DNA of 9,685 nt, taken from Promethearchaeota archaeon (lineage in GTDB: Archaea; Asgardarchaeota; Lokiarchaeia; Sigyniarchaeales; SOKP01). A program made the position numbers and the translations under genes. This document shows, in pieces, positions 1 to 6,579 of the stretch; position 1 is the stretch's first letter; each line of letters begins with the position of its first letter. The stretch lies in NCBI GenBank assembly GCA_016840695.1, contig JAEORV010000028.1:1-9685 (forward strand), written 5' to 3'. Under the pieces are notes generated by a model. It was not told where the DNA came from. It searched no databases and was given only the letters and a program-made list of their open reading frames with translations.

Positions 1-1685
1 AAGGGAGCATCGTATTGATCAAGACAACCTCCAGTAAGCTCCTCCTTTTTTAAAGGATCATGACAATAATTAAACACGGAATAAAATACGGCTATGTTGC
101 TTACTATTTTTCCATGTTGTAATATATATTGACATCTCGTAATATATGAATTCATTATAGGAAAGAATTCCCAGAAAGGATTATTCCTGCTAAAATTAGA
201 AGAGAAATTCACAGACTGAGGTAAATAAGGTGTCGAAAATCCACAAAAACCCGGATACGGAAATAAAGGATTTTGATAGGGATAACCATGATATATCATT
301 TGATTCACACCAGATGAAAATAGTCTATCTGCAGCAACCTTCCATTTTAATGGCGTGGTCATGTAATCTCTCTGATTCCACACGATTGATTCTGCTGTTA
401 TAATTGGTTTATCGTAAATTATTCCTGCGGATCCAGCAAGTTTTAAAAAATCTATTAATCCACCACCATATAATTGCTCAGTTTCAGGAATATGAGAGAT
501 TCCATATATTTTTAAAGTGTCTGCTCTCAATCCATATGCTTGAATTCTATTCTTTAAATCGTTTTTTTCCGCCCAATCTGTCATAGTTTGGACCAATTCT
601 TTTGAAAAGAGGTCAGAAATAGTCAACTCATAATCGTATCTAATCTTATCACCAATATTTCCCTTTATATCATATGCAGGAAGTAAAGTACGCCCTCCAA
701 ATTCATATACATTATCTCGATCGGGAACGAAACATATAGGTAAATACGGAGTGAGATCATATCCCCTCCACTCCTTAAATTTTGAAAGGAACTCTCGAGT
801 CCATAACCAATTCGAGGCCAATTCTAAGCTATCTGTAAAAAATGCGCGTAATGTTTTTCCATAATGTTCCTTAAGATGATGTTTTCCTTCCCCCAAATGA
901 AGATCTAAATGATGTTTTATGGGTTTAGAAGATAAATGATCTAGCACCAAACTTTTCTTATTAAAATCTGCCCTAGAATCTGCTAATGGTACTACTCCAG
1001 AAGGACAAATATAGAACGAAAAAATTTGCCAAGTTCCTTCAGGAACCTCCCAATTCAATATATCATTCTTGTGAACTTTATGTGTTAAATCAATTAGTGT
1101 GTTACTTTCTAAATAAGAAGTTTTAAAATTCTTAAATTTTATAGGTTTAGGTTCTCCAATAGGTTTGCTTCCAACAACAGCAATCAATGTTTTATCTCTA
1201 CTATAATCTATGTCTCCAATGAAGCCTTTTTTACGTGGGAATACAGGTTCAGGAACAGTATCTGAATATTTAATCGGCCCTTCAATCACTTTTTGTCCTA
1301 TTAATAACATTTTCATTGATAGATCTTTATCGATATGAACACCACCTGCAGGCCAAGAAGAGCCTATGGTTAAATCAATTATCATATTTCTTTTTGAAGC
1401 TTCATCCAACACCGCTTTTACCATTTGATAATAATATGGTGTCATGAATCTATGAGATCTTTTTTCTCTTTCAATATCTAGTTTCCCAAGATTAAGTGGT
1501 GAACCAATCATAAAAACCTGAATTTCCGCGCCTAAGAATCCTACATCATCCAGCTCTTTGATTTCTCTTATTAATTCTTCTTCCTCAACATCCATCCCCG
1601 TCCACCACCATCTTACCATTGGGCGAGCAGACTTAGGAGGATTTCTAAACTCTTCCCAATCTATATCATTTTCATTAAAAGACAT
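1..1685 (-). CDS. GH106-like alpha-L-rhamnosidase, 3' end cut by window edge
   Basis: An open frame of 561 codons runs without a stop from ATG at 1685 off the left edge, so the C-terminus is missing; family members are usually 800 residues or longer. The N-terminus (PPKSARPMVRWWWTG, residues 16-30) is the tryptophan-rich opening of GH106 enzymes. FTDSLELASNWLWTREF (283-299) followed by RGYDLTPYLP (307-316), ETEQLYGG (401-408), TAESIVW (430-436) and ADRLFSSGVNQMIYHGY (452-468) match the order of conserved blocks in the family's TIM-barrel core. Acidic residues in these blocks (E288, E401, E403, E432) are candidates for the catalytic or calcium-binding groups. Family members hydrolyse terminal alpha-L-rhamnose from plant or microbial polysaccharides. 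No signal peptide is visible, so the substrate may be an imported oligosaccharide. A TATA-like box about 36 bases upstream supports this start. The family call is by motif memory; the exact substrate is unknown. Confidence 0.85.
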   Translation of the reverse strand, partial: MSFNENDIDWEEFRNPPKSARPMVRWWWTGMDVEEEELIREIKELDDVGFLGAEIQVFMIGSPLNLGKLDIEREKRSHRFMTPYYYQMVKAVLDEASKRNMIIDLTIGSSWPAGGVHIDKDLSMKMLLIGQKVIEGPIKYSDTVPEPVFPRKKGFIGDIDYSRDKTLIAVVGSKPIGEPKPIKFKNFKTSYLESNTLIDLTHKVHKNDILNWEVPEGTWQIFSFYICPSGVVPLADSRADFNKKSLVLDHLSSKPIKHHLDLHLGEGKHHLKEHYGKTLRAFFTDSLELASNWLWTREFLSKFKEWRGYDLTPYLPICFVPDRDNVYEFGGRTLLPAYDIKGNIGDKIRYDYELTISDLFSKELVQTMTDWAEKNDLKNRIQAYGLRADTLKIYGISHIPETEQLYGGGLIDFLKLAGSAGIIYDKPIITAESIVWNQRDYMTTPLKWKVAADRLFSSGVNQMIYHGYPYQNPLFPYPGFCGFSTPYLPQSVNFSSNFSRNNPFWEFFPIMNSYITRCQYILQHGKIVSNIAVFYSVFNYCHDPLKKEELTGGCLDQYDAP

Positions 1686-1711
1686 TTCTGTTAACCAAAC
1701 TATAATTTTTG

Positions 1712-1728
1712 AACAATATATATTTTGA
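1712..1728 (-). promoter_or_regulatory. TATA-like promoter of the GH106 gene
   Basis: Read on the minus strand, TTCAAAATATATATTG lies about 36 bases before the ATG at 1685. Transcription about 26 bases downstream would leave a leader of roughly ten bases. No Shine-Dalgarno motif is visible. The surroundings are very AT-rich, so the exact box is uncertain. Confidence 0.45.
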
Positions 1729-1783
1729 ATATATCCTTAATATAATGATAATAAAAATATATATCTAACAGAAACGAGCCTTA

Positions 1784-3076
1784 TCATTTGTTCTTAAGGA
1801 TTGGAATGACTTGGGGACCATTAGGTAAAATTAAAATTCTCGCTCCTTGTCCATATTTTTTTAAACTCGCATCAATTGCTTCTTCAACACTATTAGCATA
1901 TTTTAAACCGATATTACCAATTTCTTCTTCTTTTAACGAGGAGATCACATAGATTTCAGCCCTCATCATTATTCTGGCTAAAACTTGTATTTCCCATTGG
2001 TCAGGGATTACGATTTCTTTGTTAAGCACTTGCTCGTAAAGTGTTTTGGGTGTCTTACCTGAGAAAATTAAATCTCGAAAATTTTCTTGCCCGATTCCAA
2101 CTCCATCAGAGAGTTCATTGACACTAATTATCGTCCCGCCCTCTTTCACGGCAATTTCTCCTATCGCCATGCTCTTTACCGCCTGATATAAATTAAGATC
2201 TAATGGATATCCTCCATTTCCACAGATAACTATATCATATAAATCCTTTATTTTTTTAAAAATGTAATTCAATTGATATTTAACGAGTTGCTCGTGTACT
2301 TGCATTACATTACCTGCAGCAACTCGAGTAATTTCGTGCTTCTCGTTAATACAAACATTCACTATGAAATCTGCCCCTATTGTATCACTAATATGCTTAG
2401 AATTTTCGTGCATTGGATTTCCTTTATCAATTCCAAAGCGTGCAAGTGGATGTGCGATGTTTTCTGCGGAATGATTTGCTTGGATTGTTTCTGCTCCTGC
2501 AATTCCTGGTGCTATCGATTTTGGCCCTCCCGAAAATCCAAAAAAGAAATGGGGTTCAACATATCCTGTCAAAATCTTTAGGTCACTTTCACAGTAGTGT
2601 TTGTTGATGTATATTGGAACTCCATCTGGTGCTGTTCCAAAATCTTTTAGCGAAGCCTTATCGGTTGCCACGTGATCGATGGATTTTAATCTACATTTTA
2701 ATTCTATTCCCAAAATTCGTTCTAATTCGTCCTCACGAGACTGTCTGTGTAAACCAGTTGCGATTAAAACTAATATTTGATTATCATTAATACCGTATGA
2801 ATTTAATTCTTCAATAAGAGCCTTTAGAATGATTCTTGAAGGCACAGGGCGAGTCCCATCGCTTGCAACAATGCAAATCTGTTCTAAATCGCCTTTTTCT
2901 TTAATTAATTCTTTTAATGGGATAGTTCCAATAGGATTCCTTATTGCTTCTTTTATCGCTTCATTTGTATTCGCAATAAGGTCTTGGCTCTTTGGACGAA
3001 AAATGGTGAGATTCCAAATTGGATCCACTTTTATTTCGATTCCATCCCTTCCGTAATCAAATTTTATTGAGCTCAA
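1784..3076 (-). CDS. larA: LarA-family nickel-pincer racemase/epimerase (lactate racemase-like)
   Basis: This 430-residue protein matches the LarA/DUF2088 family, which uses a covalently bound pyridinium-derived nickel pincer (NPN) cofactor to racemise or epimerise alpha-hydroxy acids. The signature residues of Lactobacillus plantarum LarA appear with the same spacing: DGTRP (D73, R76), GLH (H110), PHFFFGFSGGPK (H176 catalytic, K186 cofactor-attaching lysine), H202 as nickel ligand, and LYQAVK (Y297, Q298, K301). Length is near the family norm of about 425. The start is TTG at 3076, directly after an in-frame TAA, so no longer version is possible. The next plausible start, GTG at codon 17, would trim the N-terminal domain. 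The cofactor-making partners LarB, LarC and LarE are not in the window. Related enzymes act on other hydroxy acids, including sugar acids, so lactate is not certain. It lies 98 bases upstream of the rhamnosidase-like gene on the same strand. Confidence 0.92.
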   Translation of the reverse strand: MSSIKFDYGRDGIEIKVDPIWNLTIFRPKSQDLIANTNEAIKEAIRNPIGTIPLKELIKEKGDLEQICIVASDGTRPVPSRIILKALIEELNSYGINDNQILVLIATGLHRQSREDELERILGIELKCRLKSIDHVATDKASLKDFGTAPDGVPIYINKHYCESDLKILTGYVEPHFFFGFSGGPKSIAPGIAGAETIQANHSAENIAHPLARFGIDKGNPMHENSKHISDTIGADFIVNVCINEKHEITRVAAGNVMQVHEQLVKYQLNYIFKKIKDLYDIVICGNGGYPLDLNLYQAVKSMAIGEIAVKEGGTIISVNELSDGVGIGQENFRDLIFSGKTPKTLYEQVLNKEIVIPDQWEIQVLARIMMRAEIYVISSLKEEEIGNIGLKYANSVEEAIDASLKKYGQGARILILPNGPQVIPILKNK

Positions 3077-3090
3077 TTATCTTTTCTCTT

Positions 3091-3106
3091 ATTTTATACT
3101 ATATCT
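3091..3106 (-). promoter_or_regulatory. TATA-like promoter of the larA-like gene
   Basis: On the minus strand AGATATAGTATAAAAT lies 15-30 bases before the TTG start at 3076. The usual archaeal box-to-start distance would place transcription at or very near the start codon, meaning a leaderless message. The two overlapping boxes (GATATAG and TATAAAAT) cannot be told apart by eye. Confidence 0.4.
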
Positions 3107-3183
3107 AGTTATCAATATTATATCAATGATGTGAATTAGATAAATAAGTCATAGCAACCTTGATTTGATGAATAGAAATTATA

Positions 3184-3191
3184 TAAAAAAA
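3184..3191 (-). terminator. T-run terminator after the zinc-ribbon microgene
   Basis: Immediately downstream of the TAA of the 35-residue gene, the minus strand reads AATTTTTTTATA, a seven-T run in the coding strand. Such runs are typical archaeal termination signals. The position, one base after the stop, supports a monocistronic microgene. Confidence 0.45.
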
Positions 3192-3299
3192 TTAATCAAC
3201 GAGACTAAATGTGCCGTCTTCAGCTCCACAGCTCGGACATTTCTCCGGAAAATCGTCAAGATCAAAATCGTGGCCACATTTATCACATTTCCATTTCAT
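3192..3299 (-). CDS. 35-residue rubredoxin-like zinc-ribbon protein
   Basis: A short complete gene (ATG at 3299, TAA at 3192-3194) encodes 35 residues. It starts MKWKCDKCGHDF and carries a second knuckle, EKCPSCGAED. The four cysteines (C5, C8, C21, C24) form two CxxC pairs spaced as in rubredoxin-like or rubrerythrin C-terminal metal-binding domains, here without any partner domain. It probably binds one zinc or iron. Coding is supported by the paired knuckles, acidic composition, an AGGA motif eight bases before the ATG, an upstream TATA-like box and a T-run right after the stop. Free-standing proteins of this kind are common in archaea and anaerobic bacteria, with a role in electron transfer or simple metal binding; this sequence does not decide between them. 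It is divergent from the lipase-like gene and co-oriented with the larA-like gene 115 bases downstream. Confidence 0.8.
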   Translation of the reverse strand: MKWKCDKCGHDFDLDDFPEKCPSCGAEDGTFSLVD

Positions 3300-3307
3300 T
3301 GTAGGAA

Positions 3308-3311
3308 TCCT
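3308..3311 (-). promoter_or_regulatory. Shine-Dalgarno-like AGGA of the zinc-ribbon gene
   Basis: AGGA on the minus strand is separated by eight bases from the ATG at 3299. This is one of the few Shine-Dalgarno-like motifs at good spacing in the window and helps to fix the start of a very short gene. Confidence 0.4.
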
Positions 3312-3340
3312 AAGTAAGTATTTCGAGTCTATCTTAACTA

Positions 3341-3368
3341 TTAAATTATAATAAAATATAATTATAAA
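3341..3368 (-). promoter_or_regulatory. TATA-like promoter region of the zinc-ribbon gene
   Basis: The minus strand contains TTTATAAT (3361-3368) and ATTATAATTTAA (3341-3352). Either would give a leader of about 20-40 bases that includes the AGGA motif. The whole 3341-3370 stretch is almost pure A/T, so the active box is not resolved. Confidence 0.35.
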
Positions 3369-3414
3369 CTTTTGGAAAAAATATCATTTAAAATTTAAAG
3401 AATACTACCTTAAA

Positions 3415-3428
3415 CCACTTAAATATTA
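3415..3428 (+). promoter_or_regulatory. TATA-like box of the lipase-like gene, leaderless spacing
   Basis: CACTTAAATATTAT is centred about 25 bases before the ATG at 3447, so transcription would begin at or within a few bases of the start codon. No Shine-Dalgarno motif is present between them, as expected of a leaderless archaeal message. Confidence 0.5.
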
Positions 3429-3446
3429 TTTAGTGATGATGTATAA

Positions 3447-4283
3447 ATGAAAAATGTTGAAGGGAATTTTGAAGGTGCTAAGGGATTAAATATCTTTTAC
3501 CAATCGTGGTTACCAGACAATCCTAAAGCAATCATTCAAGTCGTGCACGGATTTGCTGAACACAGTGGAAGGTATTTAAATGTAGTAAATGAAATAATTC
3601 CACGGGGTTATGGAGTTTATGCTGATGACCATAGAGGTCATGGGAGATCTGAAGGAACGCGGAATTATGTTGATTCTTTTGACCAATATATCGAAGACGA
3701 GAAAAAATTATACGATATTATAAAAGAAAACCATCCAAATTTACCAATCTTCTTACTCGGACACTCAATGGGATCTTTAATTGCAGTATATGTTATAAAG
3801 AATTATGAAGATTTCTATAAAGGATTGATATTATCTGGTACTGGTACAAGTGCCGGTGATAAGGTTAGTGGATTTTTAAAAACCATGGCAAAAGTAATGG
3901 GAAAAATAGCCCCGAAGCTAAAAATCAGCCCTGGACTTGAAGCTAACATGCTTAGTCACGATCCTGAAGTAGTTAAGGCATATCAAGAAGACCCAAATGT
4001 GTACGCAGAAAAAATAACTGCTCGTCTAGGATATGAAATGCTAAGTAAATTTGAGATGATTTTGGATGTCGTAGATAAATTTAAACTGCCCTTATTAGTT
4101 CAATGTGGTTCTGAAGACGCCTTAATTAAAGGTGCTGAACAAGAACTTAAAAATGCTTTTAAAATGGATGACCAGACAATAAATATTTATAACGGACTTT
4201 ACCATGAAGTCTACAACGAGTTAGAAAAGGATCGAAAGATCGTGTTAAAAGATTTGAGTACCTGGCTTGAAAAACACATGTGA
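3447..4283 (+). CDS. Alpha/beta hydrolase, monoacylglycerol lipase/lysophospholipase-like
   Basis: A 278-residue serine hydrolase of the Hydrolase_4 (S33-like) group, close in pattern to monoacylglycerol lipases. The oxyanion-hole motif VVHGFAEHSGRY (residues 32-43), the DHRGHGRSEG block (61-70), the nucleophile elbow GHSMGS (S107), the acid in CGSEDALI (D224) and the histidine in GLYHEVYNE (H253) give a complete Ser-Asp-His triad. The cap region lies between about 135 and 205. No signal peptide or membrane segment is seen, so a cytoplasmic enzyme is likely. Known relatives hydrolyse acyl esters of glycerol or lysophospholipids. In an archaeon with ether lipids the natural ester is unclear, and detoxification or use of scavenged lipids is possible. 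The ATG is supported by a TATA-like box at leaderless distance. The gene appears to be transcribed alone. Confidence 0.92.
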   Translation: MKNVEGNFEGAKGLNIFYQSWLPDNPKAIIQVVHGFAEHSGRYLNVVNEIIPRGYGVYADDHRGHGRSEGTRNYVDSFDQYIEDEKKLYDIIKENHPNLPIFLLGHSMGSLIAVYVIKNYEDFYKGLILSGTGTSAGDKVSGFLKTMAKVMGKIAPKLKISPGLEANMLSHDPEVVKAYQEDPNVYAEKITARLGYEMLSKFEMILDVVDKFKLPLLVQCGSEDALIKGAEQELKNAFKMDDQTINIYNGLYHEVYNELEKDRKIVLKDLSTWLEKHM

Positions 4284-4285
4284 TT

Positions 4286-4340
4286 TTTATTAATTCTATT
4301 TATTTCTCTTTTTCTCTTTTAATGCTTAACTTTTTTAATG
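4286..4340 (+). terminator. T-rich terminator region after the lipase-like gene
   Basis: The stretch after the TGA is pyrimidine-rich with several T runs (for example TTTTTATT at the beginning and CTTTTTTAATG near 4330-4340). This fits multi-run archaeal termination. No stem-loop was needed or found. Confidence 0.4.
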
Positions 4341-4368
4341 TTTAGTTTATTAATTGGTAAGAGATAAA

Positions 4369-4380
4369 TCGTTTAAAAAT
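4369..4380 (+). promoter_or_regulatory. TATA-like box of the coiled-coil/zinc-ribbon gene
   Basis: TCGTTTAAAAAT is centred about 24 bases before the ATG at 4400, which again predicts a leaderless transcript. The intervening AGTTGGGGATGTGTG has no Shine-Dalgarno motif at correct spacing. Confidence 0.45.
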
Positions 4381-4399
4381 AGTTGGGGATGTGTGAAAA

Positions 4400-5245
4400 A
4401 TGAATAAAGAGATGTGTAAGCTTTCTGATGCTGTGAAATATGATTTAGAAACTCGAGAAGAAATGCAACAGACAATTATAACCTTGAGAAATGAAGTAAA
4501 TGACTTAAATTCTCAGATATTAGTCAAGATATCTGCCATCCCTGCAGAAGAACACGATGCAGAAAGTAAACTAAATAAAATTCAAACCCTCAAGAATATA
4601 CTACTTGCACAGAGACAAGAAATATCCTGGAAAAACGATGATCTAGCCAATTATGAAGAGAAAGTAGTGTTTTTGGCTGCTGAATATTTCAAAATGAAAG
4701 CCACTAAGGAAAGTCTTGAAAATGAACTCGAACAGTTTCATAGTAATATTGGGGAATCATCAACTACCTCAACTGATCAATCTACGGTTAACGATATGGC
4801 AGATAAAATTGTTCAATTGCAAGAGGAAATCGAAAAGTTAAAACAAGAAAACTCTGAGTTAGATGAGAAAAGCAAGGCAGTTGATGAAAAAAATAGAATG
4901 TTAAAAGCGGCGCTGTTAATGACCGTTGATACGGAAACTAAAGATGTTCAAGCTCCAGCAGCTACATTAACAGATGATAAAGTGATAGGAGAAAAAGAAG
5001 TGGTAAAAAATTCAGGGGATTCTGGTGATAAAGTTGTTAAAATTCAAGAGGGCCCAAGCACGGTTACAGCTTCTGCAAGCGATTTCGAAAGTCCTGAAAG
5101 AAGAAGACAGTGCCCAAATTGCGGTGCGGCAGGAGCGTTCATTCTTGAAGTTGATGACAAGGAACACGTGATATATCAGGATATGGGAATGAAAATGTAC
5201 GGAAAAAAGTACAAGTGCGGCGATTGTCGCCATGAGTGGAAGTAA
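4400..5245 (+). CDS. Coiled-coil protein with C-terminal TFIIS/RPB9-like zinc ribbon, unknown function
   Basis: I do not recognise a named family. The 281-residue protein has heptad-rich, highly charged segments at about 15-115 and 132-175, split by a Ser/Thr-rich linker (115-130). A low-complexity acidic and alanine-rich stretch (175-232) follows. The compact C-terminal zinc ribbon has CPNC (C238, C241) and KCGDC (C273, C276), with a 31-residue loop and a final HEWK. The ribbon resembles the C-terminal ribbons of TFIIS, TFS and RPB9 in its aromatic/Trp ending. It lacks the Asp-Glu pair that TFIIS/TFS insert into the polymerase active site, so transcript cleavage is unlikely. No membrane segment or signal peptide is present. 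A scaffold or nucleic-acid/protein-binding adaptor is an inference only. Its stop lies 13 bases from the convergent dnaJ stop, so the two transcripts should overlap. The first ATG matches a leaderless TATA-like box; a second ATG at codon 5 is possible. Confidence 0.85.
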   Translation: MNKEMCKLSDAVKYDLETREEMQQTIITLRNEVNDLNSQILVKISAIPAEEHDAESKLNKIQTLKNILLAQRQEISWKNDDLANYEEKVVFLAAEYFKMKATKESLENELEQFHSNIGESSTTSTDQSTVNDMADKIVQLQEEIEKLKQENSELDEKSKAVDEKNRMLKAALLMTVDTETKDVQAPAATLTDDKVIGEKEVVKNSGDSGDKVVKIQEGPSTVTASASDFESPERRRQCPNCGAAGAFILEVDDKEHVIYQDMGMKMYGKKYKCGDCRHEWK

Positions 5246-5258
5246 TATTTAAAATTGA

Positions 5259-6401
5259 CTATTTTTTGCTTAATTCCCTAAATTTTTCAAGGAGCTCTTT
5301 TTGCTCGCTTGAAAGTTTATCAGGCATGATTATGTTGGCTATCACATATTGGTCCCCATGGCCTTTACCCCTCATATAAGGTACACCGTGATTCTTTATC
5401 CGAAATTCTGTAGCAAATTGAGTTCCCGCAGGGATTTCTAATTCTTTTTCTTTGATTACCTTACTTTTATGGTCTAATGTAGGAACCGTGATTTTACCAC
5501 CGAGAATTGCTGTTACAATATCGATGTCTGCTTTTGTATAGAGATCGTTCCTCCTTCTGATGAAATTTGGATCTTCTTTTACTCTTATTTGAAGGTATAA
5601 GTCGCCAGGGATTGCGTTGCTCGAAGGTACGTGTCCCGCACCTTGCATTTTGAGGTGAACTCCATCTTCTACACCCCCAGGGATGTTAACTCCTTTAATT
5701 GTTTTTGTTTCTTCAACTACTTTGCGTCCCTTGCAAGCCTTGCATTTCTTCATGATGATTTCTCCTCGTCCTCCACAATTGCTGCATTCTGTCTCGCGTA
5801 TTATCGTTCCAAATCCAGAACGAGTCATTTTTCTTTCCCTACCTGAGCCATTACAATCAGAACATGTGGCAATACTTGATTTGTCTTCGGCGCCAGTCCC
5901 CTCGCATGTATCGCACGGGACATATCTCTGAACTGTTACGTCTCGCTTAAGCCCAAACATTGCTTCTTCAAAGGACAAAGAAATTTTTAATTCAATGTCT
6001 TGACCAACTTCACGACGAGGTTGAGTTTGTCGACTTCTTCCCCCAAAACCACCAAAACCACCTCCGAATATATCACCTATCCCTCCGAAACCTCCCCCGC
6101 TAAAGATTGACCTAAATAACTCGTCGATTCCAGGGATCCCCCCACTGAAAAAATCACTCATGTCAATGTCTACCCCGCTAAAACCGTATCGATCGTAGTT
6201 TTGGCGCTTATTTGGGTCATTTAAGACTTCATACGCTTCTTGAAGCTCAATGAACTTTTCTTTTGCCTGAGGATCGGTTTTATTAATATCGGGATGGAGT
6301 TTTCTTGCTAATCTTCGATATGCTAACTTTATGTCTTTTTCTGTTGCATCCTTGGCTACACCAAGTACATCGTAATAGTCTCGCTTGTTAGAACTTATGA
6401 T
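5259..6401 (-). CDS. dnaJ: DnaJ (type I Hsp40 co-chaperone), full length, non-canonical or displaced start
   Basis: The open frame codes for a complete type I DnaJ of 380 residues, which stimulates DnaK ATPase and delivers unfolded clients. The J domain ([11 protein letters not shown] at residues 6-16, HPD at 36-38, [17 protein letters not shown]) is followed by a Gly/Phe region (about 85-122). Next come a four-repeat zinc domain ([33 protein letters not shown]163 to C223) and the C-terminal substrate-binding/dimerisation domain ending FRELSKK. The first in-frame ATG is at 6161, after the J domain, so a start there would lose it. Upstream the frame reads stop-ATC-ATA-AGT-TCT-AAC-AAG with no ATG, GTG or TTG. 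A start at ATC or ATA would suit the family length. An ATG at 6405 is out of frame and would need a +1 shift or a one-base correction. GGAG lies eight bases before the ATC. I give the ATC as the boundary. dnaK is divergent. Confidence 0.95.
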   Translation of the reverse strand: MISSNKRDYYDVLGVAKDATEKDIKLAYRRLARKLHPDINKTDPQAKEKFIELQEAYEVLNDPNKRQNYDRYGFSGVDIDMSDFFSGGIPGIDELFRSIFSGGGFGGIGDIFGGGFGGFGGRSRQTQPRREVGQDIELKISLSFEEAMFGLKRDVTVQRYVPCDTCEGTGAEDKSSIATCSDCNGSGRERKMTRSGFGTIIRETECSNCGGRGEIIMKKCKACKGRKVVEETKTIKGVNIPGGVEDGVHLKMQGAGHVPSSNAIPGDLYLQIRVKEDPNFIRRRNDLYTKADIDIVTAILGGKITVPTLDHKSKVIKEKELEIPAGTQFATEFRIKNHGVPYMRGKGHGDQYVIANIIMPDKLSSEQKELLEKFRELSKK

Positions 6402-6409
6402 TCATCAAT

Positions 6410-6413
6410 CTCC
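6410..6413 (-). promoter_or_regulatory. Shine-Dalgarno-like GGAG before dnaJ
   Basis: GGAG on the minus strand is four bases before the out-of-frame ATG (6405) and eight bases before the in-frame ATC (6401). The spacing is more usual for the ATC than for the ATG, but neither is decisive. It is relevant because no standard start codon is available for dnaJ. Confidence 0.4.
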
Positions 6414-6433
6414 GTGATTCAAATTAAGTAAAT

Positions 6434-6447
6434 TAAAAATTATAAAT
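6434..6447 (-). promoter_or_regulatory. TATA-like box of dnaJ
   Basis: On the minus strand ATTTATAATTTTTA lies roughly 30-40 bases before the start region of dnaJ (6401-6405). The predicted transcript would begin near 6415, just at the GGAG motif, giving a leader of about ten bases. The AT-rich setting leaves other boxes possible. Confidence 0.45.
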
Positions 6448-6539
6448 ATTAATCTTAATCAAAATATATTTTTTTAGATATTTTTTTTGATGTTTAATAC
6501 TCTATAATAGATGTTTTTATAATTGTTTAAATTAATACT

Positions 6540-6579
6540 ATCATAAAAATTTATATATAAAGATCTCCTAATCATAAAA
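6540..6579. repeat. Direct repeat ATCATAAAA, two copies 31 bases apart
   Basis: ATCATAAAA occurs at 6540-6548 and again at 6571-6579, a 31-base period (close to three helical turns). The second copy is part of the palindrome just upstream of the proximal dnaK TATA-like box. The spacing would place two bound proteins on the same DNA face. In such AT-rich DNA chance is a real alternative. Confidence 0.4.
6550..6562 (+). promoter_or_regulatory. Distal TATA-like box of dnaK
   Basis: TTTATATATAAAG is the best-looking TATA match in the region. Transcription from it would begin near 6582 and give a leader of about 60 bases that runs through the palindrome. A second box lies nearer the gene, so dnaK may have two promoters. 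Confidence 0.4.

Noticed and set aside
404..586. Plus-strand open frame of 60 codons
   Set aside because: It lies antisense to the continuous GH106 frame, has no recognisable motif and no promoter; it is a shadow of the real gene.
2273..2607. Two overlapping plus-strand open frames, one cysteine-rich
   Set aside because: Both are antisense to the conserved core of the LarA-like protein; the cysteines show no paired metal-binding spacing and arise from the opposite strand's codons.
5259..6161. A J-domain-less DnaJ starting at ATG 6161
   Set aside because: The reading frame continues upstream without a stop through a complete J domain with HPD at the expected distance, so the short version is a start-calling artefact, although an internal start cannot be fully excluded.
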